Part shown: one piece after another, positions 1 to 9,277 of the stretch | How the letters are laid out: each line of letters opens with the position of its first letter | Numbering within the stretch: position 1 is the stretch's first letter | Assembly (NCBI RefSeq): GCF_002563895.1 | Contig: NZ_PDJB01000001.1 | Span: forward strand, 4,571,501 to 4,635,500 | Direction of reading: 5' to 3' | DNA length: 64,000 nt | Origin: Pseudomonas lurida | GTDB taxonomy: Bacteria > Pseudomonadota > Gammaproteobacteria > Pseudomonadales > Pseudomonadaceae | Notes under the pieces: generated by a model | Told to the model about the DNA's origin: nothing | The model's database searches: none | What the model saw: only the letters and a program-made list of their open reading frames with translations | Made by a program: the position numbers and the translations under genes

Positions 1-1
1 C

Positions 2-1177
2 ACCGTCAACATCGCACCGGCCATCGGCTGGCCCGAGGGCGCGAAACCAACGGCTGCCGCTGGCACCCAGGTGGCGGCGTTCGCTGAGGGCCTGGACCAC
101 CCGCGTTGGCTGTACGTACTGCCCAATGGCGACGTGCTGGTGGCGGAAACCAACGCACCACCCAAGCCGGATGACGCCAAGGGCATTCGTGGCTGGGTCA
201 TGGAAAAAGTCATGGGCCGCGCCGGTGCAGGGGTGCCGAGCCCGAATCGCATCACACTGCTGCGTGACGCCGATCACGACGGCGTCGCGGAAACCCGCAC
301 GGTTTTCCTGGAGAACCTCAATTCGCCGTTTGGCATGACACTGGTCGGCAACGACCTGTACGTGGCCGACTCGGACAAGCTGCTGCGCTTCCCCTATCAA
401 CCGGGCGAAACCACGATCAAGCAAGCAGGCACCAAAGTTGTCGACCTACCAGGCGGCAGCATCAACCACCACTGGACCAAGAACGTGGTGGCCAGCAAGG
501 ACGGTAGCAAGCTGTATGTGAGCGTCGGCTCCAACAGCAATGTCGGGGAAAACGGGCTTGAAGCCGAACAGGGTCGGGCAGCGATCTGGGAAGTGGATCG
601 CGCCAGCGGCGAGCATCGCATCTTTGCCTCCGGCCTGCGCAACCCGAACGGCATGGCCTGGGAGCCCCAGAGCGGCCAGCTGTGGACTGCCGTCAATGAG
701 CGTGACGAGATCGGCAGCGACCTGGTGCCGGACTACATCACTTCAGTCAAGGATGGCGCCTTCTACGGCTGGCCGTTCAGCTATTACGGGCAGCACATCG
801 ATGTGCGCGTGACACCGCAGAATCTGGACCTGGTGGCCAAGGCGATTGCGCCGGACTACGCCGTGGGCCCGCACACGGCGTCTCTGGGGCTGACGTTCGC
901 CGAGGGCAGCAAACTCCCGGCGCAGTTCAGCAACGGCGCGTTCATCGGCCAGCATGGTTCGTGGAATCGCAAGCCACACAGTGGCTACAAGGTGATCTTC
1001 GTGCCGTTCGAGGGCGGGCAACCCAAAGGGCAGCCGGTGGATGTGCTGACCGGGTTCCTCGACAAGGATGAGAAAGCCATGGGCCGGCCGGTGGGCGTGG
1101 TGATTGATCAGCAGGGGGATTTGCTGGTGGCGGATGATGTGGGGAATAAGGTGTGGCGCGTTTGGGCAGCTAAATAA
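2..1177 (+). CDS. PQQ-dependent sugar (sorbosone-type) dehydrogenase, 5' end missing
   Basis: The reading frame is open from base 2, so the start and presumably the signal peptide lie before the window; about 391 residues are visible. It looks like a periplasmic beta-propeller enzyme of the glucose/sorbosone dehydrogenase family, which oxidises aldoses or related sugars with PQQ and passes electrons to the respiratory chain. Seen in the sequence: the family run [10 protein letters not shown] (near window base 635), the stretch around [11 protein letters not shown], and a C-terminal propeller blade ending [15 protein letters not shown]. The substrate cannot be deduced. It ends in TAA, followed by a GC-rich hairpin. 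Confident for family, not for substrate. Confidence 0.85.
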   Translation, partial: TVNIAPAIGWPEGAKPTAAAGTQVAAFAEGLDHPRWLYVLPNGDVLVAETNAPPKPDDAKGIRGWVMEKVMGRAGAGVPSPNRITLLRDADHDGVAETRTVFLENLNSPFGMTLVGNDLYVADSDKLLRFPYQPGETTIKQAGTKVVDLPGGSINHHWTKNVVASKDGSKLYVSVGSNSNVGENGLEAEQGRAAIWEVDRASGEHRIFASGLRNPNGMAWEPQSGQLWTAVNERDEIGSDLVPDYITSVKDGAFYGWPFSYYGQHIDVRVTPQNLDLVAKAIAPDYAVGPHTASLGLTFAEGSKLPAQFSNGAFIGQHGSWNRKPHSGYKVIFVPFEGGQPKGQPVDVLTGFLDKDEKAMGRPVGVVIDQQGDLLVADDVGNKVWRVWAAK

Positions 1178-1203
1178 CTCATCTCAAGAACGCCACACAA
1201 CAA

Positions 1204-1231
1204 GGGGGGAGCGGGCAAGCCCGCTCTCCCC
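1204..1231. repeat. GC-rich hairpin, possible REP remnant or terminator
   Basis: Near-perfect stem with arms built around GAGCGGGC and GCCCGCTC and an AA loop, between the sugar dehydrogenase and the convergent C40 peptidase gene. It resembles a deleted form of the GAGCGGGC-type REP palindromes found elsewhere in the window. No T-run follows, so a terminator role is unproven. Confidence 0.45.
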
Positions 1232-1248
1232 TGTAGAGCGACGTCAAC

Positions 1249-1788
1249 TCAGGGATTGCGCGCCAGGTTTGCTGGCAACACGCGCTTGGCGCTCAGGTAA
1301 GCATTCTGCCAATACGCCTTGGACAGGGTATCCAGCTTCACCGTACCGCCGGTTTGCGGCGCATGCACAAAGCGGCCTTCGCCTACATAGATCCCGGCGT
1401 GGCTCACCTGGGAACCGCCACCGGTGGCGAAGAACAGCAGGTCGCCAGTCTGCAGGTTCTGCTCGCTGACATCTTGTGCGCGCATCACGATCAGCTCGCG
1501 GGTGGTACGCGGCAGGGAGATCCCGGCCGCATCGCGGAAGACAAAACCGATCAAGCCGCTGCAATCAAACCCGGAATCCGGGGTGTTGCCGCCCCAACGG
1601 TAAGGCGTGCCGACCAGGCCCAGTGCGCGAAAGAGCACATCTTCGGCCGCAGGCGAGAAGTTTTGCGTGGAATAGTTGAACACCGGCTTGGGTTTGACCG
1701 CTACGGGAGCGGGCGGCGGTGGACGGTTTGCGCAGGCGCTGAGCAGCGCGGCGCAAACAATGAGAATCAGGCGGGCCGAGGTCGACAT
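1249..1788 (-). CDS. NlpC/P60 (C40) family cell-wall peptidase lipoprotein
   Basis: 179 residues. An N-terminal hydrophobic segment with lipobox LSAC (Cys19) is followed by a proline-rich linker and an NlpC/P60 domain at about 47-172. The papain-like catalytic set is visible: Cys76 in GFDCSG, His130 in SHAGIYVG and a third polar residue near His142. The family cuts D-Glu-gamma-diamino-acid peptide bonds in peptidoglycan, so this is a predicted lipid-anchored murein endopeptidase. The next gene on the same strand is a paralogue with the same architecture, which suggests tandem duplication. A Spr/MepS-like role is inferred. Confidence 0.88.
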   Translation of the reverse strand: MSTSARLILIVCAALLSACANRPPPPAPVAVKPKPVFNYSTQNFSPAAEDVLFRALGLVGTPYRWGGNTPDSGFDCSGLIGFVFRDAAGISLPRTTRELIVMRAQDVSEQNLQTGDLLFFATGGGSQVSHAGIYVGEGRFVHAPQTGGTVKLDTLSKAYWQNAYLSAKRVLPANLARNP

Positions 1789-1932
1789 GTGCAGAACAAT
1801 CCTGGTCTGGATGCGGCTTTCGCTGCCGAACGCTGAAAACCAGAACGCGCAAGCAAAGCTCGCGCGAACGGATTACAACAATGTCCAGGGATTCTAGCGC
1901 TTACACGTCAAACTTCAAGTATCACTTTAAGT

Positions 1933-2562
1933 TTACTTGCTAGCGGTAACCGTAGTCGGGGCCATGGCGAGTGCGCGCTTGGCTTCGATGAAGGTTTTGC
2001 TCCAGTAACTGTCACCCAGGTTGTCGACTCGAACACCGCCACTGCGACGGCTGCTGGAGTGGATAAACTGGTTGTCGCCCAGGTAGATACCGGCATGGCT
2101 CACTCGACCACGGCCAGCTGTACTGAAGAAAAGCAGATCACCAGGCTTGAGGTTGTTGCGCGCGACCAACGGTGCATTCACGTTGATCATTTCGCGAGTG
2201 GAGCGTGGCAGGTTCATGCCAGCTTCTTCACGAAACAGGTAGCCGATGAAGCCACTGCAGTCGAAACCGGCTTCAGAGGTACCGCCGAAACGGTAACGGG
2301 TACCGATCAGGGACATGCCGCGTTCGAGGATGCTGTCGGCCAGAACTGGAAGCTGATAAGGCTTGTTGCCGGAGAAATTGGCCAGTTCCTTTTCGGTTGC
2401 CACTTCTTCTTCGTAAACAGAAGCAGACTGTGCAGCAACGAATTTTGCCTGGTTTTGAACCTGTGGTTTTTGCTGTTCTGCCACCTGTTGAGGGTGGGAG
2501 GCGCAACCAAACAACAGGGTAACGAGTGCGAGAGGCACGAGGGGTGCGAAGCGATTTAGCAT
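1933..2562 (-). CDS. NlpC/P60 (C40) family cell-wall peptidase lipoprotein, paralogue
   Basis: 209 residues from the ATG at 2562; a GTG two codons upstream is possible. Lipobox ending in Cys20 (LFGC), a Gln/Lys-rich spacer of about 60 residues, then the C40 domain with Cys102 (GFDCSG), His156 (SHAGIYLG) and His168. It is a predicted outer-membrane-anchored D,L-endopeptidase like its neighbour at 1249-1788. The spacer is longer than in the neighbour, so the two probably reach different murein positions. The 144-bp gap between them suggests separate promoters. Its position next to hda matches the conserved Pseudomonas block. Confidence 0.88.
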   Translation of the reverse strand: MLNRFAPLVPLALVTLLFGCASHPQQVAEQQKPQVQNQAKFVAAQSASVYEEEVATEKELANFSGNKPYQLPVLADSILERGMSLIGTRYRFGGTSEAGFDCSGFIGYLFREEAGMNLPRSTREMINVNAPLVARNNLKPGDLLFFSTAGRGRVSHAGIYLGDNQFIHSSSRRSGGVRVDNLGDSYWSKTFIEAKRALAMAPTTVTASK

Positions 2563-2775
2563 GGGCACGACCGTGGCTGATATGTAAAGAAGTCGAGACT
2601 ATGCCCACTATCACATCGATTTGCAAATTCAATCGTGATCTATGTGACTTCTTGTTTGGACGATGACATCTAAGCCCTTAACACCCTTTACCTGCCTTTT
2701 GCGTGGCCAAACCGGTCAAAACGCAGGTTTTCTGGCGCCTGGAATTTGCCGGAACCCGCGAAAATAAAGGCCCGG

Positions 2776-3480
2776 CTACCAGCCGAGGGTTTCTTTCAGG
2801 AAAGGGATGGTCAGCTTGCGCTGGGCCTGCAAAGACGCCTGATCGAGCTGTTCGAGCAAGTCGAACAACGCGCTCATGCTGCGCGTGCCACGGGTGAGAA
2901 TAAAGTGCCCCACCTCGTCGGTCAGGTGCAGGCCGCGCCGCGAGGCGCGCAATTGCAAGGCACGCAATTTGTCTTCGTCGGAGAGCGGGCGCATCTGGAA
3001 GATCAGCGCCAGGGTCAGCCGCGACTTGAGGTCGGCCAACTTGATCGGCAGCTCGCGTGGCGAGGTCGACGCGGCAATCAACAGCCGCCGACCGCTGTCA
3101 CGCAGGCGGTTGAACAGATGAAACAGCGCCTCCTCCCAATCCGCCTTGCCGGCGATCGCTTGAAGATCGTCCAGGCACACCAGCTCGTATTGCTCAAGAT
3201 GGTCGAAGATACCGATGCCGCGGTCCATCAACTCCGCCAGGGGCAGGTAAACCGCCGGTTCGCCCATTTGCTCGAAACGCAGGCACGCGGCCTGCAACAG
3301 GTGGGTACGCCCTACGCCGTGCTTGCCCCACAGATAGATCAGGCTTTCGGTCCACCCGGCGTCGGCTTCGCAGAGCCGCTCGACATAGCCGAGTGCAGCG
3401 GCATTGGCGCCTGGGTAGTAGTTGATAAAGGTGGCGTCATCACGCAGACGCACACCCAAGGGCAGCTGAATCGGTTTCAT
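2776..3480 (-). CDS. hda: DnaA regulatory inactivator Hda
   Basis: 234 residues, normal length for Hda, a DnaA-like AAA+ protein that with the DNA-loaded beta clamp stimulates hydrolysis of ATP bound to DnaA and so prevents re-initiation. An N-terminal clamp-binding peptide (QLPLGV, 5-10) is visible. Walker A is GKHGVGRTH (52-60) with Arg in place of the usual Lys, as also seen in other Hda proteins. Walker B is LVCLDD (100-105). It has no DnaA domain IV for DNA binding. It lies downstream of perM and the DUF2066 gene on the same strand, as in other pseudomonads. Confidence 0.93.
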   Translation of the reverse strand: MKPIQLPLGVRLRDDATFINYYPGANAAALGYVERLCEADAGWTESLIYLWGKHGVGRTHLLQAACLRFEQMGEPAVYLPLAELMDRGIGIFDHLEQYELVCLDDLQAIAGKADWEEALFHLFNRLRDSGRRLLIAASTSPRELPIKLADLKSRLTLALIFQMRPLSDEDKLRALQLRASRRGLHLTDEVGHFILTRGTRSMSALFDLLEQLDQASLQAQRKLTIPFLKETLGW

Positions 3481-3650
3481 GCTGACTGAACGGCTCCAAA
3501 CGAACCGTTAGTGGCCTCTATGTAAAGTTTGCAAAGTTTATACCCGTGACGCCGGGCGCACAATGCAACAGACCCCAAGCAAAATCAAAGGTTTGCGTTA
3601 ACTTGTTGGATTTACGCAAATTGTTTGACACCGCCGCCCCTGAAACAACA

Positions 3651-3670
3651 AACCCGGCCTGAGCCGGGTT
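3651..3670 (-). terminator. Intrinsic terminator after the PerM-type transporter gene
   Basis: Stem AACCCGGC / GCCGGGTT with a 4-nt loop, just past the stop of the transporter at 3684. On the minus strand it is followed by a T-rich stretch. It separates the transporter from hda. Confidence 0.7.
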
Positions 3671-3683
3671 TATGACGAAGCCA

Positions 3684-4757
3684 TTACAAGTCGGGGTCTT
3701 CAACCCCCGTATACACATCCGAATCCTTGTACAGGTCGTGCACATGGCGCACCAGCACCATGATCACCGCCGCCACCGGCAGCGCCAGCAGGATACCGGT
3801 AAAGCCGAACAGCTCACCGCCCGCCAGGATCGCAAAGATCACCGCCACCGGGTGCAGGCCAATCCGATCGCCGACCAGCAGCGGCGTCAGCACCATGCCT
3901 TCCAGGGCCTGGCCGACCATGAAGACCGCAACGATGCCGAGCATCGGATACAGGTCGCCGCCAAACTGGAACAGCCCCGCCACCAACGCCGCGCCGATAC
4001 CAATCACAAAGCCCATGTACGGCACGATCGCAGCGAGGCCGGCGATCAGGCCGATCAACAGGCCCAGTTCCAGGCCGATAGCCATCAGGCCAGCCGCATA
4101 GATGATCCCCAGGGCCAACATCACCAGCAATTGGCCACGCACGAAGGCACCGAGCACTTCATGGCATTCTTCGGCCAGCGAGACAATGCGCTCCTCACGG
4201 TCACGCGGCAGCAGGCTGCGGATCTTGGCCATCATGAGGTCCCAGTCGCGCAGCAGGTAGAACGCGACTACCGGGATCAGCACCAGATTGGTCAGCCAAC
4301 CGATCAGCGCCAGGCTGGACGCAGTGGCCTGGCTTAGCACAACGCCGACGATATCGGTGGTCTGCCCCATGTGCTCGCTGATCGCTGCCTTGACCTTGTC
4401 GAACTTCCAGAAACCATCCGCCAACCCCAGCTTGGCCTGGGCCCATGGCATCGCCGTGTGCTGCAACCAGTCGAGCATCTGCGGCGCCAGCTCATAGAGC
4501 CGGAACAGCTGCTTGGCCAGCATCGGCACCAGCACCAGCACCAACGCCGTGATGATCAGGGTAAACAGTGCGAACACCGCCACCACCCCCCAGGTACGCG
4601 ACAGCCCGGCTTTCTCCAGGCGATCCACCACCGGATCGAACAGGTAGGCCAGCAGCAGCGCGACCAGGAACGGCGTCAGGATCGAATGCAGCAAGAATAC
4701 AAAAACGCACAGCAGGACAATCCCGCCAAGCCACACCCAACGACGCGTATCCGCCAT
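3684..4757 (-). CDS. AI-2E family (PerM-like) membrane transporter
   Basis: 357 residues from the ATG at 4757, chosen because a GGAG lies six bases upstream; an ATG at 4769 is the alternative. About eight transmembrane segments are visible, the first near residues 9-30, with the family stretch of hydrophobic helices in the C-terminal half (about 200-330). AI-2E/PerM members are putative permeases, and only some have a shown substrate (autoinducer-2, Na+/H+). No substrate is claimed here. It probably forms an operon with the DUF2066 gene (32-bp gap). Confidence 0.85.
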   Translation of the reverse strand: MADTRRWVWLGGIVLLCVFVFLLHSILTPFLVALLLAYLFDPVVDRLEKAGLSRTWGVVAVFALFTLIITALVLVLVPMLAKQLFRLYELAPQMLDWLQHTAMPWAQAKLGLADGFWKFDKVKAAISEHMGQTTDIVGVVLSQATASSLALIGWLTNLVLIPVVAFYLLRDWDLMMAKIRSLLPRDREERIVSLAEECHEVLGAFVRGQLLVMLALGIIYAAGLMAIGLELGLLIGLIAGLAAIVPYMGFVIGIGAALVAGLFQFGGDLYPMLGIVAVFMVGQALEGMVLTPLLVGDRIGLHPVAVIFAILAGGELFGFTGILLALPVAAVIMVLVRHVHDLYKDSDVYTGVEDPDL

Positions 4758-4789
4758 AAACCACTCCATCTATATAAAGAAGAAAACTT

Positions 4790-5830
4790 CTACCAACGAA
4801 AACGCAGTTGCGCCTGAGGTTCTGGTGCAGCCGCCGGCTGGGCACCCTCTGTCACCGGTTGCTGTACCGGCGCCTCACCCGCAGGAATTTCCTGCAGCTT
4901 GGCCAGGCTCAACTGCGTGCGCACCTGGTCAGCACTGCCGTTGACGCGATACACGATGCGACTGCCATCCACGAGCTGGGGCTGAGCGCCAAAAGGCTCG
5001 AGCAGATGACCCAGCGCGGCATAGCGCTCCAGGGTCATTCCCTGCACTTCCAGCAATTGTTCGGTGCTTACCCCAGGCTTGACCGCAAAGCGCGGTGCCA
5101 GTTTTTGGCTGACCGCCAGCATCACCGCATCGGCCACGGCGCCGGTGTCGGCTCCCTGGGCCGCGCCCTGCTCGCTCTTGTCGCCCAACCACAGACGCCA
5201 CTTGGCTTGCCATTGACTGCCTTCCTGCCGCGCATGCACGGCCAGCAACGCGTCGGCGCCGTAACGCTCGGAAGCCGCGCGCAGCGGCGTGGCGTCGGCA
5301 CTTTCCAGGTTAGGCGCGGTGGCGACCACCTGCTCATCCAGATCGCCCAACGGTAGACGCAACGGCAAGCCACGGTGCTGCGCCGCACGGCGCAGCGCCT
5401 GGGCCACGGTCTGGCCATCGCCCACCAGGCTGCTGCCTTCGGTAGAGTCGTTCAGCCACCAGCCGAGAATCGATGGCCGGTTGCTGCCCCAGATCGACAG
5501 GCCGGCATCACGCAGGGCGCGATCAGTGCTTACTGGGTCGAAATCCACTTGCAGGCTTTCCGGCGGACCGGCGTCGTAGCCATATTGGCTGATGATTTGT
5601 TGCGGGTCTTTGCGAACGGCCGCCAGGCCTGGGCCATCGGCAGCCTTGGCGTCGCCGGTCAGGCGGATCACCAGGGTCTGCACGGCACGCTGTGTGGCCT
5701 GGTCTCGCTCTTGCGGCGATTGGCTGCTGACGGGTTCGAGTACTTGATAAAGGCCATTGAGTGTTTCGGCATGACTCGCCAGGCTGACCAACGACAAGCA
5801 GCCTACAAAGAAGAATTTACACAGACGCAT
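4790..5830 (-). CDS. DUF2066 domain periplasmic protein
   Basis: 346 residues from the ATG at 5830, which gives a clean signal peptide (about 1-21, ending SLASHA). An upstream in-frame ATG would add 30 residues that look unlike a leader. The body is soluble, alanine/glutamine-rich and ends in a proline-rich tail, as DUF2066 proteins do. Function is unknown. It is divergent from purM and sits upstream of the PerM-like gene, an arrangement conserved in Pseudomonas. Nothing suggests an enzymatic motif. Confidence 0.8.
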   Translation of the reverse strand: MRLCKFFFVGCLSLVSLASHAETLNGLYQVLEPVSSQSPQERDQATQRAVQTLVIRLTGDAKAADGPGLAAVRKDPQQIISQYGYDAGPPESLQVDFDPVSTDRALRDAGLSIWGSNRPSILGWWLNDSTEGSSLVGDGQTVAQALRRAAQHRGLPLRLPLGDLDEQVVATAPNLESADATPLRAASERYGADALLAVHARQEGSQWQAKWRLWLGDKSEQGAAQGADTGAVADAVMLAVSQKLAPRFAVKPGVSTEQLLEVQGMTLERYAALGHLLEPFGAQPQLVDGSRIVYRVNGSADQVRTQLSLAKLQEIPAGEAPVQQPVTEGAQPAAAPEPQAQLRFRW

Positions 5831-6185
5831 GGAAGATTCCCGAACGACAAATTTAGCGGCTGGAACAGACCGCGTGAACTCGGTTTGGCAAGGCTGTGAC
5901 CACAACCACCGATAAAACATTCACAGGGTCTTGGCAGTTTTTGTACTGTCATAACGATAGCGGGTTAAAGGCTATACCTTAATACGCGCCAAAGCAGAGC
6001 CGATTAGCATTTTTTTAACCGGCTTTTTTTGCCTATATGGCCCTGCCCGTCGGCCCGAGGATGGCCGCTGCCCCTCAAGCCTGATAAAATCGCGCGCCTT
6101 CGCAGACCGTCAACGGCTGGGCCTTTTACCCAAAGCGCCTGCCCGCTCGGTCGTTACCCCTGAATCCCCCCTAAAGGCCTGGATC
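5831..6185. promoter_or_regulatory. Divergent intergenic region between the DUF2066 gene and purM
   Basis: 355 bp without a gene. It contains AT-rich stretches (T-runs near 6010-6030 and a GATAAAAT element near 6083) in an otherwise GC-rich area, consistent with divergent promoters. No purine riboswitch-like fold or clear operator was recognised. Confidence 0.4.
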
Positions 6186-7244
6186 ATGAGCAAGCAACCC
6201 TCCCTGAGCTACAAGGACGCCGGTGTAGACATCGACGCCGGTGAAGCATTGGTCGAACGCATCAAGAGCGTCGCCAAGCGCACTGCGCGCCCCGAAGTCA
6301 TGGGCGGCCTGGGCGGTTTTGGCGCCCTCTGCGAAATCCCGGCCGGCTACAAGCAGCCTGTGCTGGTGTCCGGCACCGACGGCGTGGGCACCAAGCTGCG
6401 CCTGGCACTGAACCTGAACAAGCACGACACCATCGGCATCGACCTGGTTGCCATGTGCGTCAACGACCTGGTGGTGTGCGGCGCCGAGCCGCTGTTCTTC
6501 CTCGACTACTACGCCACTGGCAAGCTGAACGTGGACACCGCTGCACAAGTGGTCACCGGCATCGGCGCTGGCTGCGAACTGTCGGGTTGCTCCCTGGTCG
6601 GCGGCGAAACCGCTGAAATGCCAGGCATGTACGAAGGCGAAGACTACGACCTGGCCGGCTTCTGCGTCGGCGTCGTGGAAAAAGCCGAGATCATCGACGG
6701 CTCCAAGGTTGCCGCCGGTGACGCCCTGCTGGCCCTGCCGTCGTCCGGCCCGCACTCCAACGGTTACTCGCTGATCCGCAAGATCATCGAAGTGTCCGGC
6801 GCCGAGATCGAAAACACCCAGCTCGACGGCAAGCCGCTGACCGACCTGCTGATGGCCCCGACCCGCATCTACGTCAAGCCACTGCTCAAGCTGATCAAGG
6901 ACACTGGCGCGGTCAAGGCCATGGCCCACATCACTGGCGGCGGCCTGCTGGACAACATCCCGCGCGTTCTGCCAAAAGGCGCCCAGGCAATCGTCGACGT
7001 GGCCAGCTGGCAGCGTCCTGCGGTATTCGACTGGCTGCAAGAGAAAGGCAACGTCGATGAAACCGAAATGCACCGCGTGCTGAACTGCGGCGTGGGCATG
7101 GTCATCTGCGTGGCTCAAGAGCATGTTGAAAGCGCGCTGAACGTACTGCGTGAAGCCGGCGAGCAGCCTTGGGTCATCGGCCAGATCGCCGCTGCCCCGG
7201 AAGGCGCAGCTCAGGTTGAGCTAAAGAATCTCAAGGCTCACTGA
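6186..7244 (+). CDS. purM: Phosphoribosylformylglycinamidine cyclo-ligase (AIR synthetase)
   Basis: 352 residues, full length. It catalyses ATP-dependent ring closure of FGAM to aminoimidazole ribonucleotide, step 5 of de novo purine synthesis, in the cytosol. PurM signatures: [12 protein letters not shown] (about 64-75), the [12 protein letters not shown] stretch (about 138-149) and the glycine-rich [13 protein letters not shown] (about 244-256). Its stop overlaps the purN start in TGATG, so the two are translationally coupled. The purM-purN-DUF3108 order is the usual Pseudomonas one. Confidence 0.97.
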   Translation: MSKQPSLSYKDAGVDIDAGEALVERIKSVAKRTARPEVMGGLGGFGALCEIPAGYKQPVLVSGTDGVGTKLRLALNLNKHDTIGIDLVAMCVNDLVVCGAEPLFFLDYYATGKLNVDTAAQVVTGIGAGCELSGCSLVGGETAEMPGMYEGEDYDLAGFCVGVVEKAEIIDGSKVAAGDALLALPSSGPHSNGYSLIRKIIEVSGAEIENTQLDGKPLTDLLMAPTRIYVKPLLKLIKDTGAVKAMAHITGGGLLDNIPRVLPKGAQAIVDVASWQRPAVFDWLQEKGNVDETEMHRVLNCGVGMVICVAQEHVESALNVLREAGEQPWVIGQIAAAPEGAAQVELKNLKAH

Positions 7245-7894
7245 TGTCGCAGACCTGTAATGTCGTGGTGCTGCTTTCCGGCACCGGCAGTAACTTGCAG
7301 GCCTTGATCGACAGCACGCGCACCGGCGACAGCCCGGTGCGCATCGCTGCGGTGATCTCCAACCGCAGCGACGCCTACGGCCTGCAACGCGCCAGGGACG
7401 CAGGTATCGACACCCGCTCCCTGGATCACAAAGCGTTCGACGGCCGTGAAGCCTTCGACAGCGCCTTGATTGAACTGATCGACGCCTTCAAGCCCCAACT
7501 CGTGGTACTCGCCGGTTTCATGCGCATCCTCAGCGCTGATTTCGTGCGGCATTACGAAGGGCGCCTACTGAATATCCACCCTTCCCTGCTGCCCAAGTAC
7601 AAAGGCATGCACACGCACCAGCGTGCGCTTGATGCCGGCGACAGCGAGCACGGCTGCAGCGTGCACTTTGTCACCGAGGAACTCGATGGCGGGCCTCTGG
7701 TCGTACAGGCAGTGGTTCCGGTAGAGTCTGACGACTCAGCGCAGAGCCTTGCGCAACGGGTTCATGCCCAGGAACACAGGATTTACCCGCTGGCTGTTCG
7801 CTGGTTTGCCGAGGGGCGGTTGATTCTTGGTGACCAGGGTGCATTATTGGACGGTCAGTTACTCGCGGCCAGCGGCCACTTGATTCGAACCTAG
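7244..7894 (+). CDS. purN: Phosphoribosylglycinamide formyltransferase
   Basis: 216 residues. It transfers formyl from 10-formyl-THF to GAR, step 3 of purine synthesis. An N-terminal Rossmann-like loop GTGSNLQAL (13-21) and the catalytic triad Asn110, His112 (NIHPSLLPKYKG) and Asp148 (ELDGG) are all present. The start overlaps the purM stop by one base. An 8-bp gap leads to the DUF3108 gene, so all three are probably one transcript ending at the terminator near 8650. Confidence 0.97.
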   Translation: MSQTCNVVVLLSGTGSNLQALIDSTRTGDSPVRIAAVISNRSDAYGLQRARDAGIDTRSLDHKAFDGREAFDSALIELIDAFKPQLVVLAGFMRILSADFVRHYEGRLLNIHPSLLPKYKGMHTHQRALDAGDSEHGCSVHFVTEELDGGPLVVQAVVPVESDDSAQSLAQRVHAQEHRIYPLAVRWFAEGRLILGDQGALLDGQLLAASGHLIRT

Positions 7895-7902
7895 GAGATT
7901 TT

Positions 7903-8616
7903 ATGCGTCGCGCCCTGCTCTTCGCTTTTGCGCTGTTCGCCTTGCCTGCCGTGCAGGCAGCAGACCTTCACCCTTTCTCCGTAAGCTACACCGCCGACTG
8001 GAAACAGTTGCCCATGAGCGGTTCGGCTGAGCGCAGCCTGGCCAAGAACGGCGACGGCACCTGGACCTTGAACTTCAAGGCTTCCATGATGATCGCCAGC
8101 CTGACCGAAACCAGCGTGATCCAGTTTGACAAAGACGCCCTGCAACCGAAGAGCTACACCTTCGAACGCGGCGGCCTGGGCAAGGCGAAGAAGATCAACC
8201 TGGACTTCGACCAAGCCACCAAGAAAGTCACCGGCTTCGAAAACAAAGATCCGGTCAACGTGGCCCTGCAAAGCGGCATGCTCGACAAGTCGACCTACCA
8301 GTTGGCCCTGCAGCGCGATGTGGCTGCCGGCAAGAAAAGCATGAGCTACAACGTGGTTGAAGGCACCGACGTCGACACCTACGACTTCCGCGTGATCGGC
8401 CCGGAAAAGGTCCAGACCAAGGTCGGCTCCATCGATGCGATCAAGGTTGAGCGCGTGCGTGACCCGACACAAAGCAAGCGCATCACCCAGATGTGGTTTG
8501 CCAAGGACCAGGGCGGCATCCTGGTTGCCCTGCGCCAGGTCGAAACCGACGGCAAGGAATACAACATCATGCTGCAGGACGGTACTGTTGACGGCAAGGC
8601 TGTCAAAGGTAGCTGA
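7903..8616 (+). CDS. DUF3108 domain periplasmic protein
   Basis: 237 residues with a clear signal peptide (about 1-20, ending AVQA). The mature part is a beta-rich DUF3108 domain typified by alternating charged and hydrophobic strands and the segment RITQMWFAKDQGGIL near 200. Function is unknown; an envelope location is inferred. Third gene of the purM operon, with a good Shine-Dalgarno (TAGGAG) at 7893-7898. An association with purine synthesis is positional only. Confidence 0.82.
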   Translation: MRRALLFAFALFALPAVQAADLHPFSVSYTADWKQLPMSGSAERSLAKNGDGTWTLNFKASMMIASLTETSVIQFDKDALQPKSYTFERGGLGKAKKINLDFDQATKKVTGFENKDPVNVALQSGMLDKSTYQLALQRDVAAGKKSMSYNVVEGTDVDTYDFRVIGPEKVQTKVGSIDAIKVERVRDPTQSKRITQMWFAKDQGGILVALRQVETDGKEYNIMLQDGTVDGKAVKGS

Positions 8617-8634
8617 TCGGTAGATGGGACAAAG

Positions 8635-8660
8635 AGCCTCGCAGATGCGGGGCTTTTTTT
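8635..8660 (+). terminator. Intrinsic terminator of the purM operon
   Basis: Stem AGCCTCGC / GCGGGGCT with a 4-nt loop, followed by seven T residues, 18 bp after the DUF3108 stop. Reads in the operon direction. Confidence 0.88.
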
Positions 8661-8689
8661 CGCCTGGAGGTTTTGTGTTGAAGCGTCGA

Positions 8690-8766
8690 CCGCTATCGCA
8701 GGCAAGCCAGCTCCCACATTTTGAAATGCATTCCAAAGGTGGGAGCTGGCTTGCCTGCGATAGCGG
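8690..8766. repeat. REP palindrome, GAGCTGGC/TTGCCTGCGA family, perfect 28-bp arms
   Basis: Two exactly complementary 28-bp arms separated by 21 bp, each built on CTATCGCAGGCAAGCC and its complement. The same family recurs at 10725, 15587, 42776 and 48178. It lies just behind an intrinsic terminator. Confidence 0.88.
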
Positions 8767-8990
8767 CGGCCCAGTCAATACAAGGCTGAAGCCTTACACC
8801 AACATGAAACTTTTGTCATAAAACTCAGCACCCTGCGACGCAATGTCACGGTTTACGCGGCCTGCGGCACTGTTGCGTTTTGTGCAATGAATTGTTGCGT
8901 GCAAAATCGGTTTACTTAGCAAGCTAACAAAACATATAACAAAGGCCTGCGACGACTTGCCGCAGATCCACCAGAGATTGGAGCAAGCAG

Positions 8991-9179
8991 ATGACTGTAA
9001 AAGTAACTGAACGCGACGACGAACATATGTCCCACGAAGCACTGGGCCATGGGATTCATATCTGGGATGTACACCAACAAGACCTGTTGGTCGGCATGTT
9101 TCACAACGAGAGCGACGCTCATAATTATAAAAACGAGCTCGAAGCCCTTGAGATGAGACGCCAGGCGCAAGGCTCCTGA
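8991..9179 (+). CDS. Small conserved hypothetical protein (62 aa)
   Basis: 62 residues, starting at an ATG with GGAG nine bases upstream. It is hydrophilic and rich in His, Asp and Glu (for example HMSHEALGHGIHIWDVH), with a charged helical C-terminus; no signal peptide or membrane segment. It is read as a real gene because of the good ribosome site, its isolation and the strong terminator that follows. I do not recognise a named family. The 5' region from 8770 is AT-richer and probably carries the promoter. Confidence 0.65.
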   Translation: MTVKVTERDDEHMSHEALGHGIHIWDVHQQDLLVGMFHNESDAHNYKNELEALEMRRQAQGS

Positions 9180-9235
9180 GACTCTGAAATCGCGCAGGCG
9201 TCCAGCCCCACACAGCAGCTGGACCGCCTGCAAAC

Positions 9236-9265
9236 AAAAACCCCGCCTTTTGAGCGGGGTTTTTC
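9236..9265. terminator. Bidirectional intrinsic terminator
   Basis: Stem CCCCGC / GCGGGG with a 7-nt loop, A-run on the left and T-run on the right, between the small gene (plus strand) and the convergent DUF2058 gene. It can serve both. Confidence 0.88.
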
Positions 9266-9277
9266 GTTGCTACAGCC

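Noticed and set aside
5831..6185. Purine riboswitch ahead of purM
   Set aside because: No conserved purine-aptamer junction or pairing pattern could be recognised; the region is treated as a divergent promoter.
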